Shown: in pieces, positions 17,953-26,905 of the stretch
How positions within the stretch are numbered: the stretch's first letter is position 1
How the letters are laid out: each line of letters starts with the position of its first letter
Origin: Clostridiales bacterium
GTDB lineage: Bacteria; Bacillota; Clostridia; Oscillospirales; CAG-272
Length of the DNA stretch: 64,000 nucleotides
Direction of reading: 5' to 3'
Assembly: GCA_003522145.1 (NCBI GenBank)
Contig: DPGD01000048.1
Location: 1 to 64,000, forward strand
The notes under the pieces: model-generated
Database searches by the model: none
The model's input: the letters and a program-made list of their open reading frames with translations, nothing else
What the model was told of the DNA's origin: nothing
Position numbers and translations under genes: made by a program

Positions 17953-18044
17953 CGTTGCAAAAGGCCTTCATACACAAAGGATCCCTTCGCTCGTTTTGCG
18001 CCTCGTTCTTTGCAAGGACGCCTGCCGCCGAATAGGCCTTGAAT
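17953..18044 (+). repeat. Dispersed intergenic repeat, copy B
   Basis: About 92 bp aligned with 1353-1442, between the sortase 3' end and the glycosyltransferase 5' end. Shared blocks include CGTTGCAAAA, TTTGCGCCTCG, GCCTGCCGCCG and CCTTGAAT. Both flanking genes are on the minus strand, so this copy is in the opposite orientation to transcription, unlike copy A. The surrounding gap 17856-18051 holds no gene. Confidence 0.7.
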
Positions 18045-18051
18045 CTTTAAG

Positions 18052-19152
18052 CTACCCTTGAATCATTTCCACCAAAACTCCGAAAACCATGCACCGTTCC
18101 TTGCTCAGGGTGGAATTGGCACAGGTGTAAAGCATGAGCACCCGGTCCGTACCGTAAAGCTCCAGATTCTCCTGTTGGTGCAGGGAAGCATTTTGAATCT
18201 CCCGCATCCGGTTATAGAAGGCCTCGGTGCTCGAATAATTCAGAATTCCGGTAGGGCACAGGGATGCGTCGGCGGTATAACAGGAGAAGACCTCATATTT
18301 CAGAATCGAGTCGGCCGTGCAGATATAGATATATTGCCGCTTTTGGAACAGATTGGACTTTAAATAGCCCAACAACGCATTGAACATGGTTCCGTCGTTC
18401 CGCACATTGTGCCCATAGATCACGGTCAGGTCGTCCGACAGAAGCGTCCGGCTGTTCCGGTAATCCATGTAGATACTGCCGTAGCCGGTGGAATTCTTTT
18501 TGGGTCCGTGGTTCAGATAGAAATCGTTGTCCGTGCCCTGAACCAAGGGATATTCAATGTTGGTTCCGGGAATGGAAATCCAGCCGAAAATATCGTCATT
18601 GCCGTATTCTTTACGCATGGCGGCGTATTTTATCTTCCATTCTGCCAGCGTATCCGCCGTCAGCCGCTCATCGTGGGGAGTCAGGTCCCGCAGCATGGTC
18701 AGAGGGTCGTTCGGGACGATGGCAGAAGAGGGATCGTCTCCTGAGTGGCTGGGTGTGACCGGAACGGTAGGATCATCCGGCGTGGTCAAAGGAGGCTCCG
18801 AAGGATAGACCACATTTCCCGCAATCAAAGCGTCGTAATCGGCGACGGCATAAATATCCCTGCAAAGCAAAAGGGCCTTGGGCGTTTCTTTATTGCTCTC
18901 AAAGGGCGAATAATTATTGGCGATGTCCTTATAATCCTGATTGGAACCCGAAAAATTCAGAAGATTCCGCACCACCTGGGCGGAGGACCAGAGGGCCACC
19001 CCCAACAGCGCTGCCGCCAGGAGAACCCAGAGAAGCCAGAGGGCAAGCTCCTTCCCGCTTTTGCGGCGGGCTTTTACAGGAGGGGCAAGATCATCGGGAG
19101 TCAGTTCCTTCAAAGAGTCCTTAAAGAGATTTTCGTCGGGACGCTCGTTCAT
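18052..19152 (-). CDS. Class B sortase
   Basis: A 366-residue membrane-anchored transpeptidase. A cytoplasmic N terminus is followed by one membrane helix (about 33-58), a linker rich in P, T and D, and the sortase domain (about 190-360). Catalytic residues: histidine in VIYGHNVRNDGTMF, cysteine in LYTCANST (near 345) and the arginine in KERCMVFG. The fold signature GWISIPGTNIEYPLVQG and the YGHN context are those of SrtB-type enzymes. No protein with a recognisable sorting signal is seen in this window. The AAGGAG site before the ATG is good; it follows the aminotransferase gene by 48 bp. Confidence 0.9.
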   Translation of the reverse strand: MNERPDENLFKDSLKELTPDDLAPPVKARRKSGKELALWLLWVLLAAALLGVALWSSAQVVRNLLNFSGSNQDYKDIANNYSPFESNKETPKALLLCRDIYAVADYDALIAGNVVYPSEPPLTTPDDPTVPVTPSHSGDDPSSAIVPNDPLTMLRDLTPHDERLTADTLAEWKIKYAAMRKEYGNDDIFGWISIPGTNIEYPLVQGTDNDFYLNHGPKKNSTGYGSIYMDYRNSRTLLSDDLTVIYGHNVRNDGTMFNALLGYLKSNLFQKRQYIYICTADSILKYEVFSCYTADASLCPTGILNYSSTEAFYNRMREIQNASLHQQENLELYGTDRVLMLYTCANSTLSKERCMVFGVLVEMIQG

Positions 19153-19200
19153 ATTCTGCTCCTTTCTTCATCTTGGGGAAAAGGAAAATTCTTTGTTCGG

Positions 19201-20391
19201 TTATTTTAGACCGTAATGCTCTGCCAGCTTTTTAAAAGCAGGCAGGGAACGCTCAATGGTGTCTTTGGAAACGCAGTAGGCAATACGGGCATACCCCGGC
19301 AGACCGAAGCTTTCCGAGGGCACGATCAGCAGATCCAGCTTTTTGGCCTCTTCGCAAAAGTCCCGATCGCTCCCGCCGGGCGCTTGGAGGAAGAGATAAA
19401 AGGCACCGTCAGGCTTGACGCAGGTAAAGCCCAGGGCGCAAAGGGCGTTGTAAAGCAGATCCCGGTTTTCCTTATAGGAAGAGACATCGGAGGTTTCGTC
19501 AAGACAGGACAAAAGCATTTTCTGGAAAAGCACCGGAGCGCACACATAGCCCAGCGCTCTTCCTGCCCCGCAGATGGCGGCGAACACCTTTTCTCTTTCC
19601 TCCGCCTCATGGCACAGGGCAATATAGCCGATCCGCTCGCCGGGCAGGGACAGAGCCTTGCTGTAGGAATAGCAGACCAGCGTGTTCCTGTAAAGATTCA
19701 TGAGGTACGGGACCTGCACATTTCCGTAGACCAATTCTCTGTAGGGCTCGTCGGCAATGATCCAGATGGGCTTGCCCTGTTTTTCCGAAGCCTTTTGAAG
19801 CAGTGCGGCAATCTTGCAAAGATCCTCTTCGGAGATCACGGCTCCGGAGGGATTGTTGGGAGAGTTGAGAATGACGGCTCTGGTCCTGCTGTTCAAGGCC
19901 TGCTCCAGCTTTTCCAAATCGGGTGCAAAATCCTTTTCTCTTGCAGGTACCGAGCGCATTACACCGTTGGCTTTTTCGATGAATACCTTATATTCCGGGA
20001 AGTAGGGCGCCACCGTGATGACCTCCTCTCCTTCATCCAGCAGAGCGTGAAGAGAAATGGTCAGAGAGGCGGCGGCACCGCAGGTCATGTAAATATCGCC
20101 CGGGGTCTCTTTTGTGCCGAAGCGGGCATTGATGCTTTCGGCAACGGCCTTCCGCACCTCCGGGTCGCCTGCGGCAGAGGAATAGCCGTGCAGAACGGTG
20201 GGCTCGGTGTGTTCAAGCAGATCGATAAGGGTCCGGTTGACCTTTTCGGGCGCCGGAATGGAGGGGTTTCCCAAGGAGAAATCGTATACATTTTCGGCGC
20301 CGACTTCGGCTTTCCGTTTCAGTCCGTACTCAAAGAGATCGCGAATGGCCGAGCGGCATTCGCCCAATTCAATCATTTTTTTGTTCGCCAT
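19201..20391 (-). CDS. PLP-dependent class I/II aminotransferase
   Basis: A 396-residue fold-type I aminotransferase of aspartate aminotransferase size. Cofactor contacts visible are ILNSPNNPSGA, IIADEPYRELVY and the Schiff-base lysine in YSYSKALSLPGERIGY; the C-terminal arginine that binds the substrate carboxylate is in YARIAYC. It transfers amino groups between an amino acid and a 2-oxo acid; the exact substrate is not readable. It is flanked by a membrane protein gene upstream and the sortase gene downstream on the same strand. Confidence 0.9.
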   Translation of the reverse strand: MANKKMIELGECRSAIRDLFEYGLKRKAEVGAENVYDFSLGNPSIPAPEKVNRTLIDLLEHTEPTVLHGYSSAAGDPEVRKAVAESINARFGTKETPGDIYMTCGAAASLTISLHALLDEGEEVITVAPYFPEYKVFIEKANGVMRSVPAREKDFAPDLEKLEQALNSRTRAVILNSPNNPSGAVISEEDLCKIAALLQKASEKQGKPIWIIADEPYRELVYGNVQVPYLMNLYRNTLVCYSYSKALSLPGERIGYIALCHEAEEREKVFAAICGAGRALGYVCAPVLFQKMLLSCLDETSDVSSYKENRDLLYNALCALGFTCVKPDGAFYLFLQAPGGSDRDFCEEAKKLDLLIVPSESFGLPGYARIAYCVSKDTIERSLPAFKKLAEHYGLK

Positions 20392-20410
20392 TTTGTTCTT
20401 CCTTCTTCAT

Positions 20411-20436
20411 CGGATGCCCGCAGGCATCCGTTTTTT
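20411..20436 (+). other. Perfect hairpin between membrane protein and aminotransferase genes
   Basis: CGGATGCC and GGCATCCG form an 8-bp stem around CGCA. The T run lies on the plus-strand side, so as a terminator it would face against the flanking minus-strand genes. On their transcript it would be a stem shortly before the aminotransferase ribosome site. Confidence 0.5.
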
Positions 20437-20442
20437 CAAGAG

Positions 20443-21582
20443 TTATCCTTCTTGCTCTTGGCTTACGGCGTTTTCTTCGGAGAAGTCTTCCGACAGGTCG
20501 GACGGAACAGGCTCCGGGGCAGGAGAGCTTTCTTCCGTTTCCTCCGGATGGTCTTCGTCTGTGCGGCTGTCGGGGTTCTCAGATGTAAGGCTGTCGGAAT
20601 TTCCGGAGTCTTCTTGGGAGGCTTCGGCAGGTTCTGACGCCTTTTCCGGGAGGGGAGCACTCTCGGCGTTTTCGGAAAGCTCCTTTTGGACAGGCTTGCC
20701 AAGAGACTCCGCCTCGGTACACTCCTTGTCGGAAACCAGAGCGGGGTAGGCGGAAATCAGGGCGTATATTCCAAGGAAAAGCTTCACAATGGTATAAAAA
20801 CTGGTCAGACCCAGAGAAAATCCGCACTTTCCGCCAAAGGTCAGGATCAGCTTGGGCACGCATTCCGTAAAGGTGCAGAAAAAGGCGATCATTCCCATGG
20901 CGGCATAGGCCTTGGATACCGCTCTTTCGGGCAACTCCATGCGCAGCTCACTGAGAAAAAAGAGGGCGAGGGCGCACAGGGAGCAGACATTGGAAATCTT
21001 CGTGGGAGAAGAAAGGGGATCCAAGGAGAAAAAGTGATTCAGCAGCAATTGCAGGCAACACCATACCGGAATGAAAATGCCGACAAGGATGCGGGCGCTT
21101 CCTTTAAAGCGGTCGGTGAAAAGAGGAACCAGAAAATAGAGCGCAGAAATAAGAGCGCATCCGAGAGCGACCCATTGGAGCTTTCCGGTGGAAGCGGAAA
21201 GATTATAGGGGGTTACGGAAATTTTCTGTTTGCTCATCAGAAATTGCATCACCAGCAGGGAGAGAAGCCCAATGCCGCAGGCCGACTGCGCAAAGACTCG
21301 TCCGTAGGTGTTCGGGTCGCTTCGCCTGGGGGAGGAGCAGGGCTTTAAGAACAGCAGTGCAGACAGAAAAATCAGGACAGCCGCCGAAAAGAGAACGGTG
21401 AACAGGGTCAGGGGTACACCTTCCTGAAACAGAACCGAAGTGTAGATTCCGTCCACATTCAATAAATCCCCCTGCTTTAAGTACAGAGCCAAAAACCCTC
21501 CTGCCCCTGCAAGGGAGGCGATCAGACAGAAAAACAGGTAGCTTTGTCCGATAACGCTTTTTTTGTTTCGTTCGGTATGCAT
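20443..21582 (-). CDS. Polytopic membrane protein with acidic cytoplasmic or external tail
   Basis: A 379-residue protein with about eight hydrophobic helices (first near 14-34) and a last 95 residues dominated by E, S, P and D. I recognise no family. The ATG at 21582 has AAGGAG just upstream. A sigma-A promoter lies 30 bp ahead, so it heads a transcript with the aminotransferase and the sortase. A role in the envelope is possible from the company it keeps, but this is inference only. Confidence 0.75.
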   Translation of the reverse strand: MHTERNKKSVIGQSYLFFCLIASLAGAGGFLALYLKQGDLLNVDGIYTSVLFQEGVPLTLFTVLFSAAVLIFLSALLFLKPCSSPRRSDPNTYGRVFAQSACGIGLLSLLVMQFLMSKQKISVTPYNLSASTGKLQWVALGCALISALYFLVPLFTDRFKGSARILVGIFIPVWCCLQLLLNHFFSLDPLSSPTKISNVCSLCALALFFLSELRMELPERAVSKAYAAMGMIAFFCTFTECVPKLILTFGGKCGFSLGLTSFYTIVKLFLGIYALISAYPALVSDKECTEAESLGKPVQKELSENAESAPLPEKASEPAEASQEDSGNSDSLTSENPDSRTDEDHPEETEESSPAPEPVPSDLSEDFSEENAVSQEQEG

Positions 21583-21611
21583 GGCAACTCCTTCTTTCAT
21601 TTCATGAGTAC

Positions 21612-21640
21612 AGTATATACAATTCTCTATCGGAATTCAA
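21612..21640 (-). promoter_or_regulatory. Sigma-A promoter of the membrane protein-aminotransferase-sortase genes
   Basis: Minus-strand TTGAAT (21635-21640) and TATACT (21612-21617) are 17 bp apart, about 30 bp before the ATG at 21582. Confidence 0.75.
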
Positions 21641-21775
21641 GGATTTTTCCGAAACTTTATGCAAATTCCCGAAAAGAATATTCCCAACCTCGGGCTTTCA
21701 TCGGTCCGGCGGCTTTTTCGGCGGGGAACCGTGCCGGGTCAAAGGAAAAGGCTTTTGATTTTGCCGGAATTCTTT

Positions 21776-24085
21776 TCAGCGGGACCACTCTTCCAGTCTT
21801 TTCCTTAAGGTGGGCAGGTCCAGACGGTCTTTGGCGTATGCCTTGCGCAGCAGAGCCGGGGGCAAGAGAGGGTCATACTTATCCATGGAGGGGGATTCGC
21901 TTTCAAAAACCAGGTCCTCCACGGTGGTATGCTCTTTTTCAAAGAGAGCAAGAAGTCTTGCCGGCAGATCCTCGCCGGAGGATTTGTCCATTTTGAAGGA
22001 GAGATAGTAGCACCCTTCAAATTCGGGGGAGGAAATGCCCAGTTCCCCGCTGTAGCGCAAGAGCGCCCGGCGCAGGGTGCGGAAGGGGCGGGTTCCCAAC
22101 CAGGGGAAAAAGCAGTAGGACAGTCCGCCCAGACGCAGGACCGGCCGTTCACAAAGCCCGGTGTTCCGGGCCACGGTACGGGCGGCGGTCAGCCGCTCCA
22201 CCGCCTGCGGCTTCAGATAGGGATAGACGGTTTCCTCCGTAAGGACTTTTTTCATCCGTTCCAAAATTTTGGTGTGAATTTCTCCGTAATCTCCGGGCCA
22301 GGAAACATCCATGCGCCCCTTCACCGGCCGGACATAAATCAGTCTTCTCTTGATGTCGCAGTCCTCCACCTCCCATACATGCCCTGCCAGAGCGAAGCGC
22401 TCGCCTTTCGGGGGGCAGGAGGAAATGGTGCCGATTTCGTCCGAGCTCCAGAGAACCGTGAAATCCTCCGAATCCTTGAAGGAGGCGTAAAATTTATAGG
22501 AAGAGGTGAGCTTCTCTCCCTCCAGCCCGACGATCAGGCCGCCCTCCTCGGTGCGCTCCAGATAGTTTTCCTCCAGCATGAAACGAAGGAGGGTCTTATA
22601 ATCCTCTTTTTCCACCTGAGAAAAGGGCGGAAGCCCCAGAACTCTGCCTGCAAGGGCGGCAGGCGTCCGCTCTCCGCCGGAGGCAAGAATCGACAGCGTC
22701 TCCTGAAAAAGGAGGCTCAGGGGAAGGGTTTTGGTGCCGGCCCCCTCGATAAATCCCTCCTCCAGATACAGTTGGATGACCGCAATGGCCTGCAAGAGCT
22801 TCCAAGGAAGGATCTGGGGAAGGGGAGCACCGGAAAGAGGCTCCTCCTCCCGGATAACCATCATCATTTCGGGCGGTGCGCCTCTCCGGCCGGATCGGCC
22901 CAGGCGTTGCAGGAAGGAGGAGACGGTGTTGGGGGCATCCATCTGGATGACACGCGAAAGACGCCCGATGTCCACACCCAGCTCCAGAGTCACGGTGGCG
23001 CAGGTGGTATAGTATTCTTCGTTTTTTTTGATCTTTTCTTCCGCCTCTTCCCGCAGAGCGGCGGACAGATTGCCGTGGTGGATGAGAAAACGATCGGGCT
23101 CTCCCTTCCGCTCCGCCAGCTGTCTTAAGGCGGCAGTGACGCTTTCGGTTTCCTCTCTGGAATTGGAAAAAACCAGACAGCTTCTGTTTTCGGTGCAACG
23201 GTACACATATTCATAGCCGGCATCAAAATTCACAGACCCGTTGTCGTCTTTTTTCTCTATGGGCTCCTTGGAAACGGCAGAGTCCAAAAAACCCTCTTGC
23301 AGGTGGCTTTCGCCGGATGCCTCCGGCATGCGCCCCTTGGGAAAAACGGCCGTGCCCTCTTCGCTCTGATCCTGAAGCCTGGAGGTGGGAACGAAAAAGT
23401 GCTCAATGCCCAAACGCCACACCGGGTGTTCCTCATCGGACCGGGTAAAGCGGACATTCTTGGTGCTTCCCCCGGAGAGCCAGCGGGCGGCGGCGGCACG
23501 GTCGCCGATGGTGGCGGAAAGACCGATCCTGCGGGGCGGACAGAGGAGAAGCCGCTCCAGGCGGACCAGTTGGCAGAGAATCTGCCGGCCCCGGTCGGTG
23601 CCCATCAAGGAATGCACTTCATCGATCACCACGAACCGCAGGTCGCCAAAAAGCCTCGGCAGGTCGTTTTGCCGGTTGATGAGCATACTCTCCAAGCTTT
23701 CCGGGGTGATCTGCAGGATCCCTTTGGGGTCCTTCAGGGCTTTGGCCTTGTGGGAGGAAGAAACATCTCCGTGCCAGTGGGCAAGAGGAATGCTGCCGGC
23801 TGCAAGAAGCTCGGAAAGCCGTTCAAACTGGTCGTTGATCAAGCTTTTCAGGGGAGCGACGTACAGCACCCCGAAACTGCCGGGCGGGTCGTTGAGAAGC
23901 TCTGAAATGATGGGGAAAAAGGCCGCTTCGGTTTTTCCGGAGGCGGTGGAGGAGCAGATGAGAAGGTGGTCGGCAGAGTCAAAAATGGCTGTTGCCGCCT
24001 CTTCCTGAACCGAACGAAGCTCGCTCCAGCCCTTTGAATAAATATAGTCCTGAATCAGCGGAGCATAGCGATCAAATGCACTCAA
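21776..24085 (-). CDS. Lhr-like DEAD/DEAH-box helicase
   Basis: A 769-residue superfamily 2 helicase. Motif I is SSTASGKTEAAF, motif II VIDEVHSL (DEVH), motif III SATIG, then LVFSNSREETES, TLELGVDIG and the motif VI QRLGRSGRRG. The long C-terminal part (about 480-769) resembles Lhr-type helicases. It probably acts in DNA repair or RNA handling. Start: a TTG at 24085 is preferred because AAAGGAG stands 6 bp upstream; the open frame extends to 24196 without such a site. It is the third gene after aspartokinase and the FkbM gene. Confidence 0.85.
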   Translation of the reverse strand: MSAFDRYAPLIQDYIYSKGWSELRSVQEEAATAIFDSADHLLICSSTASGKTEAAFFPIISELLNDPPGSFGVLYVAPLKSLINDQFERLSELLAAGSIPLAHWHGDVSSSHKAKALKDPKGILQITPESLESMLINRQNDLPRLFGDLRFVVIDEVHSLMGTDRGRQILCQLVRLERLLLCPPRRIGLSATIGDRAAAARWLSGGSTKNVRFTRSDEEHPVWRLGIEHFFVPTSRLQDQSEEGTAVFPKGRMPEASGESHLQEGFLDSAVSKEPIEKKDDNGSVNFDAGYEYVYRCTENRSCLVFSNSREETESVTAALRQLAERKGEPDRFLIHHGNLSAALREEAEEKIKKNEEYYTTCATVTLELGVDIGRLSRVIQMDAPNTVSSFLQRLGRSGRRGAPPEMMMVIREEEPLSGAPLPQILPWKLLQAIAVIQLYLEEGFIEGAGTKTLPLSLLFQETLSILASGGERTPAALAGRVLGLPPFSQVEKEDYKTLLRFMLEENYLERTEEGGLIVGLEGEKLTSSYKFYASFKDSEDFTVLWSSDEIGTISSCPPKGERFALAGHVWEVEDCDIKRRLIYVRPVKGRMDVSWPGDYGEIHTKILERMKKVLTEETVYPYLKPQAVERLTAARTVARNTGLCERPVLRLGGLSYCFFPWLGTRPFRTLRRALLRYSGELGISSPEFEGCYYLSFKMDKSSGEDLPARLLALFEKEHTTVEDLVFESESPSMDKYDPLLPPALLRKAYAKDRLDLPTLRKRLEEWSR

Positions 24086-24173
24086 CGGATACTCCTTTCC
24101 CCTCTTCAGAGAGGGCTTCCTATTTTTCCGGGCAGAAGTTCTCGCGGAACGGTGCGGATGGCCAAAAGATTGC

Positions 24174-24214
24174 GCAACTGCAAAAACACAGAGCAATCTG
24201 CAAAAACACAGAGC
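24174..24214 (+). repeat. Short tandem duplication upstream of the helicase gene
   Basis: CTGCAAAAACACAGAGC occurs at 24178-24194 and again at 24198-24214, a tandem unit of about 20 bp in the gap between the FkbM and helicase genes. It looks like a small slippage duplication. Confidence 0.7.
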
Positions 24215-24246
24215 CGTTTGCGAAGCACTGCTTGCTAAAAGACGGT

Positions 24247-25311
24247 TCAGAGCCGTACACAGTCCCTTTTTTCTGTGGCATAGAGGTTGATGTCCCAGGC
24301 GGGGACGCCCCGGTGACGGCGCAGATACAGTCTGTAAAAGGGAAAGTGCTTTTTCACATACAAGGGCAGAAGGAACAGGTCCTCCGGCCGGTGGTAGCAG
24401 GAGATCAGCAGGTCGGGCTTGTCCCGGAGAATCGTCCCGGAGAGTCCCTGAAGGGCACGGAGTTCGGCACCCTCCACATCAAATTTGAGATAGTCGGCGT
24501 GCAGCTTTTCAAACAGCCGGTCGCCGCAGATGCCCTGCACTTCCGTCTGCTTTTTTCCGGGGGCGTCAACGCCGGAGCCCCGGTTGCCGCCGGAAGTAAA
24601 GAGGAGCGTTTCCTCCTTGTCCCAGAGAGCGGCGTGGATCGGAAGGACCGGAAGCCCGGCGGTGTTTTTTTGCAGGCGCAAAAAGGTTTTGGCGTCCGGC
24701 TCCACCGAAAGGATCTGTTGCAAAAGAGGACAACGGCGTGCAAGGTCCTTGGCCGTGTCGCCGCTGTAGGCGCCGAAATCGCCGCAAATCCGGTAGTCTC
24801 CGGGGTGGAGAATGGTGTTGAAATCCTCCTCTTCCGTGGAAAGATTCCGGTCGAAAAAATGCAGTTCCCCATAGAGCTTGCAGGAAATCACGGTGTCAAA
24901 TACATCCTTTGAAAGGTCATCTTCAAGAATTTCCCTGGCTCTTTTAAAATCCTGCATGTGGGCATCCAAGAAATCCTTGTCAAAAAGATTTTCGCCCGCT
25001 ACCGGTACATCGGGGACATACAGGGTCCGCTCCCCGGCTACGAGAGAAATCGTTTCCAGAACCTCGGGTCTGGAGGATGCAAAGGAAAGAAGAACCCGGA
25101 AATCTCCGAAGCGCTCTTTGGCTTCCCGGAACGAGAGCACCGGCATTCCCCGGTAGAGGTTTCCTCGGGCAAAACCGTCGGAAGCAAAAACTCCGGAAAT
25201 TTCGATGCCCTTTCGTTTACAGACAGAAAGAATTTTGTCCGCCCCGTTTCCCATGCCGTAAAGGAGAATGGGCGAGGAGTCTTTTTGCAGGGCAGTCCAC
25301 AGGTCGTTCAT
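24247..25311 (-). CDS. FkbM-family methyltransferase
   Basis: A 354-residue protein with an N-terminal domain that begins with a nucleotide-binding-like LLYGMGNGADKIL and a C-terminal SAM-dependent methyltransferase of the FkbM family (about 140-340). Visible motifs are CGDFGAYSGDTAKDL (SAM motif I), SVEPDAKTF and LKFDVEGAE. FkbM enzymes O-methylate sugars or polyketides, so a carbohydrate substrate is a fair guess. Its start overlaps the aspartokinase stop as ATGA, implying translational coupling with an enzyme of unrelated function. Confidence 0.82.
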   Translation of the reverse strand: MNDLWTALQKDSSPILLYGMGNGADKILSVCKRKGIEISGVFASDGFARGNLYRGMPVLSFREAKERFGDFRVLLSFASSRPEVLETISLVAGERTLYVPDVPVAGENLFDKDFLDAHMQDFKRAREILEDDLSKDVFDTVISCKLYGELHFFDRNLSTEEEDFNTILHPGDYRICGDFGAYSGDTAKDLARRCPLLQQILSVEPDAKTFLRLQKNTAGLPVLPIHAALWDKEETLLFTSGGNRGSGVDAPGKKQTEVQGICGDRLFEKLHADYLKFDVEGAELRALQGLSGTILRDKPDLLISCYHRPEDLFLLPLYVKKHFPFYRLYLRRHRGVPAWDINLYATEKRDCVRL

Positions 25312-26648
25312 TTTACGAAGGAAGAGTAGATGGCCCTAATGGCATCTTCAAAACGGTTTTCATCCACGCCCACGATGATGTTGTTTTCCGCAAGGGAACG
25401 GTTGGTCAGCAACACCGGAATGTTCGCGTCGGAAAGTGCGCTGAAGACGGTGGAAATGGGGGAGCTTCCGGAAAACCGGTGATTGTAGACACCGCTGCCC
25501 ACCACGGCGATAAGGGCGATATGATCCTCAAAATAGGCGCATTCGGGCTTGGCTTTTCTGCAGATGTTGCTCAGAATGTTCATTCTCTTACCGGCCAACT
25601 GGGTCGTGGGGGCCACCACGGTCACCCCGTCGATACCGGTGGGCATGTGCTCAAAGTTCACATCGTTTTCTTCCAAAACCTGAAGAATCTTCCGGCAGAA
25701 GCCCAGCTCTCCGTTCATCATGTCCTTTTCCACGGTCAGAGCGGAAAAGCCCTTTCGCCCGGCAATTCCGGTGATGGGCAGAGCCGGCTCGCTGTCTCTT
25801 CTTGGGAGAATCAGAGTGCCGGGAGCAGAGGGATTGCAGGTGTTTTTGATGAGGATCGGAATGCCGGCCATCCGCACCGGCAGAACCGAATCCTCGTGCA
25901 GAACCGTGGCACCCATGTAGGAAAGCTCCCGAAGCTCATGGTAGGTGACGCTCTCCATCACCCGGGGATTCTGTACGATCCGGGGGTCTGCCATCAGAAA
26001 ACCGTCCACATCGGTCCAGTTTTCATACAGGTCGGCATCCACCGCACGGGCCACGATCGAGCCGGTAATGTCCGAGCCGCCTCGGCTGAAGGTCCTGATG
26101 GTGTCGTTGGGCATGGAGCCGTAAAAACCGGGAATGACCGCCCTTCCAAGGGAGGTCAGAACCGAATGCAGGGCGCCGTTTGTGTGCTCGCTGTCAAAGG
26201 CGCCGTCGTCCTTGAAAAATACGCAGTCGGCAGGGTCCACAAAAGGATAGCCCAGGCATTTGGCCATCAGCTTGCCGCAGAGATACTCGCCTCTGGAAGC
26301 GGCATAGTCCTTTCCCATCCGGCGTTTCAGGCCGGCGCAGATGGTCTCAAAATCCTCGTCCAGAGAAAAATCCGGACACAGGGCATCCTGCAAAAGGAAA
26401 AAACGCTCCTTGATCCGGTCAAAAATCCGGTGAAAGGCCTCTTGGTTTCCGTTCTGCGCTGCATCGTAGCAGGCGTAGAGCAGATCGGTGACCTTTTCAT
26501 CTCCCGAAAATCGTTTTCCCGGGGCGGAAACCACCACAAACCGGCGCTCTTCCTGGGCCTTGATAATGGAAATGGCTTCGCCGAACCGTCGGGGATCCGA
26601 AAGGGAACTGCCCCCGAATTTGGCAACCTTCAACAATTCATTGTGCAT
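25308..26648 (-). CDS. lysC: Aspartate kinase
   Basis: A 446-residue monofunctional aspartokinase, first step of the lysine, threonine, methionine and diaminopimelate pathway. The kinase domain opens VAKFGGSSLSDPRRF and has FSRGGSDITGSI near residue 210; two ACT domains follow (about 300-445), where feedback inhibitors bind. The ATG at 26648 is used because it lies downstream of the promoter; the frame is open to 26744, which coincides with the -35 box. The transcript leader is only about 60 nt, too short for a lysine riboswitch. Confidence 0.93.
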   Translation of the reverse strand: MHNELLKVAKFGGSSLSDPRRFGEAISIIKAQEERRFVVVSAPGKRFSGDEKVTDLLYACYDAAQNGNQEAFHRIFDRIKERFFLLQDALCPDFSLDEDFETICAGLKRRMGKDYAASRGEYLCGKLMAKCLGYPFVDPADCVFFKDDGAFDSEHTNGALHSVLTSLGRAVIPGFYGSMPNDTIRTFSRGGSDITGSIVARAVDADLYENWTDVDGFLMADPRIVQNPRVMESVTYHELRELSYMGATVLHEDSVLPVRMAGIPILIKNTCNPSAPGTLILPRRDSEPALPITGIAGRKGFSALTVEKDMMNGELGFCRKILQVLEENDVNFEHMPTGIDGVTVVAPTTQLAGKRMNILSNICRKAKPECAYFEDHIALIAVVGSGVYNHRFSGSSPISTVFSALSDANIPVLLTNRSLAENNIIVGVDENRFEDAIRAIYSSFVK

Positions 26649-26715
26649 ACTTCTGTTTTCCTTTCCGGAACGGTCTTCTGTAAAAAATATATTTGCGTAT
26701 AACCATACAAATACC

Positions 26716-26744
26716 AGTATACACCAAAAAAGCCCGACTGTCAA
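26716..26744 (-). promoter_or_regulatory. Sigma-A promoter of aspartate kinase
   Basis: Minus-strand consensus TTGACA (26739-26744) and TATACT (26716-26721) with exactly 17 bp between them. Confidence 0.85.
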
Positions 26745-26804
26745 ATGCTTTTGCGTTTTTCCGGCCGACTTTTCCGCAGGTCTGCGCCTGAACCCGGAAA
26801 CGCA

Positions 26805-26896
26805 GAAAAAAGGGGATGTAAAAAATTCTTTCGGAATTTTTTTACATCCCCACCGGCATTTTTTGGGGCTGTAAAAAACCTGCTTTTTACAGCCCC
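26805..26896 (-). terminator. Double terminator hairpin after pnuC
   Basis: Two hairpins of the TGTAAAA...TTTTACA type: 26812-26851 (GGGGATGTAAAAAA paired with TTTTTTACATCCCC) and 26865-26896 (GGGGCTGTAAAAA paired with TTTTTACAGCCCC). On the minus strand the first is followed by six T, which fits termination of pnuC. The CCGGCATTTTTT spacer recurs near 50995-51017. Confidence 0.8.
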
Positions 26897-26905
26897 CTGT
26901 AGGAG

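Noticed and set aside
19216..20637. A 473-codon open frame opposite the aminotransferase and membrane protein genes
   Set aside because: The minus strand encodes a clear aminotransferase with its Schiff-base lysine; the plus frame has no family likeness and no ribosome site.
25077..26702. A 541-codon open frame opposite aspartokinase and the FkbM gene
   Set aside because: Shadow of two well-supported genes; its translation is rich in G, R and H, as is typical for antisense frames in this composition.
26649..26715. A lysine riboswitch before aspartokinase
   Set aside because: The leader between the promoter and start codon is only about 60 nt, too short for that element.
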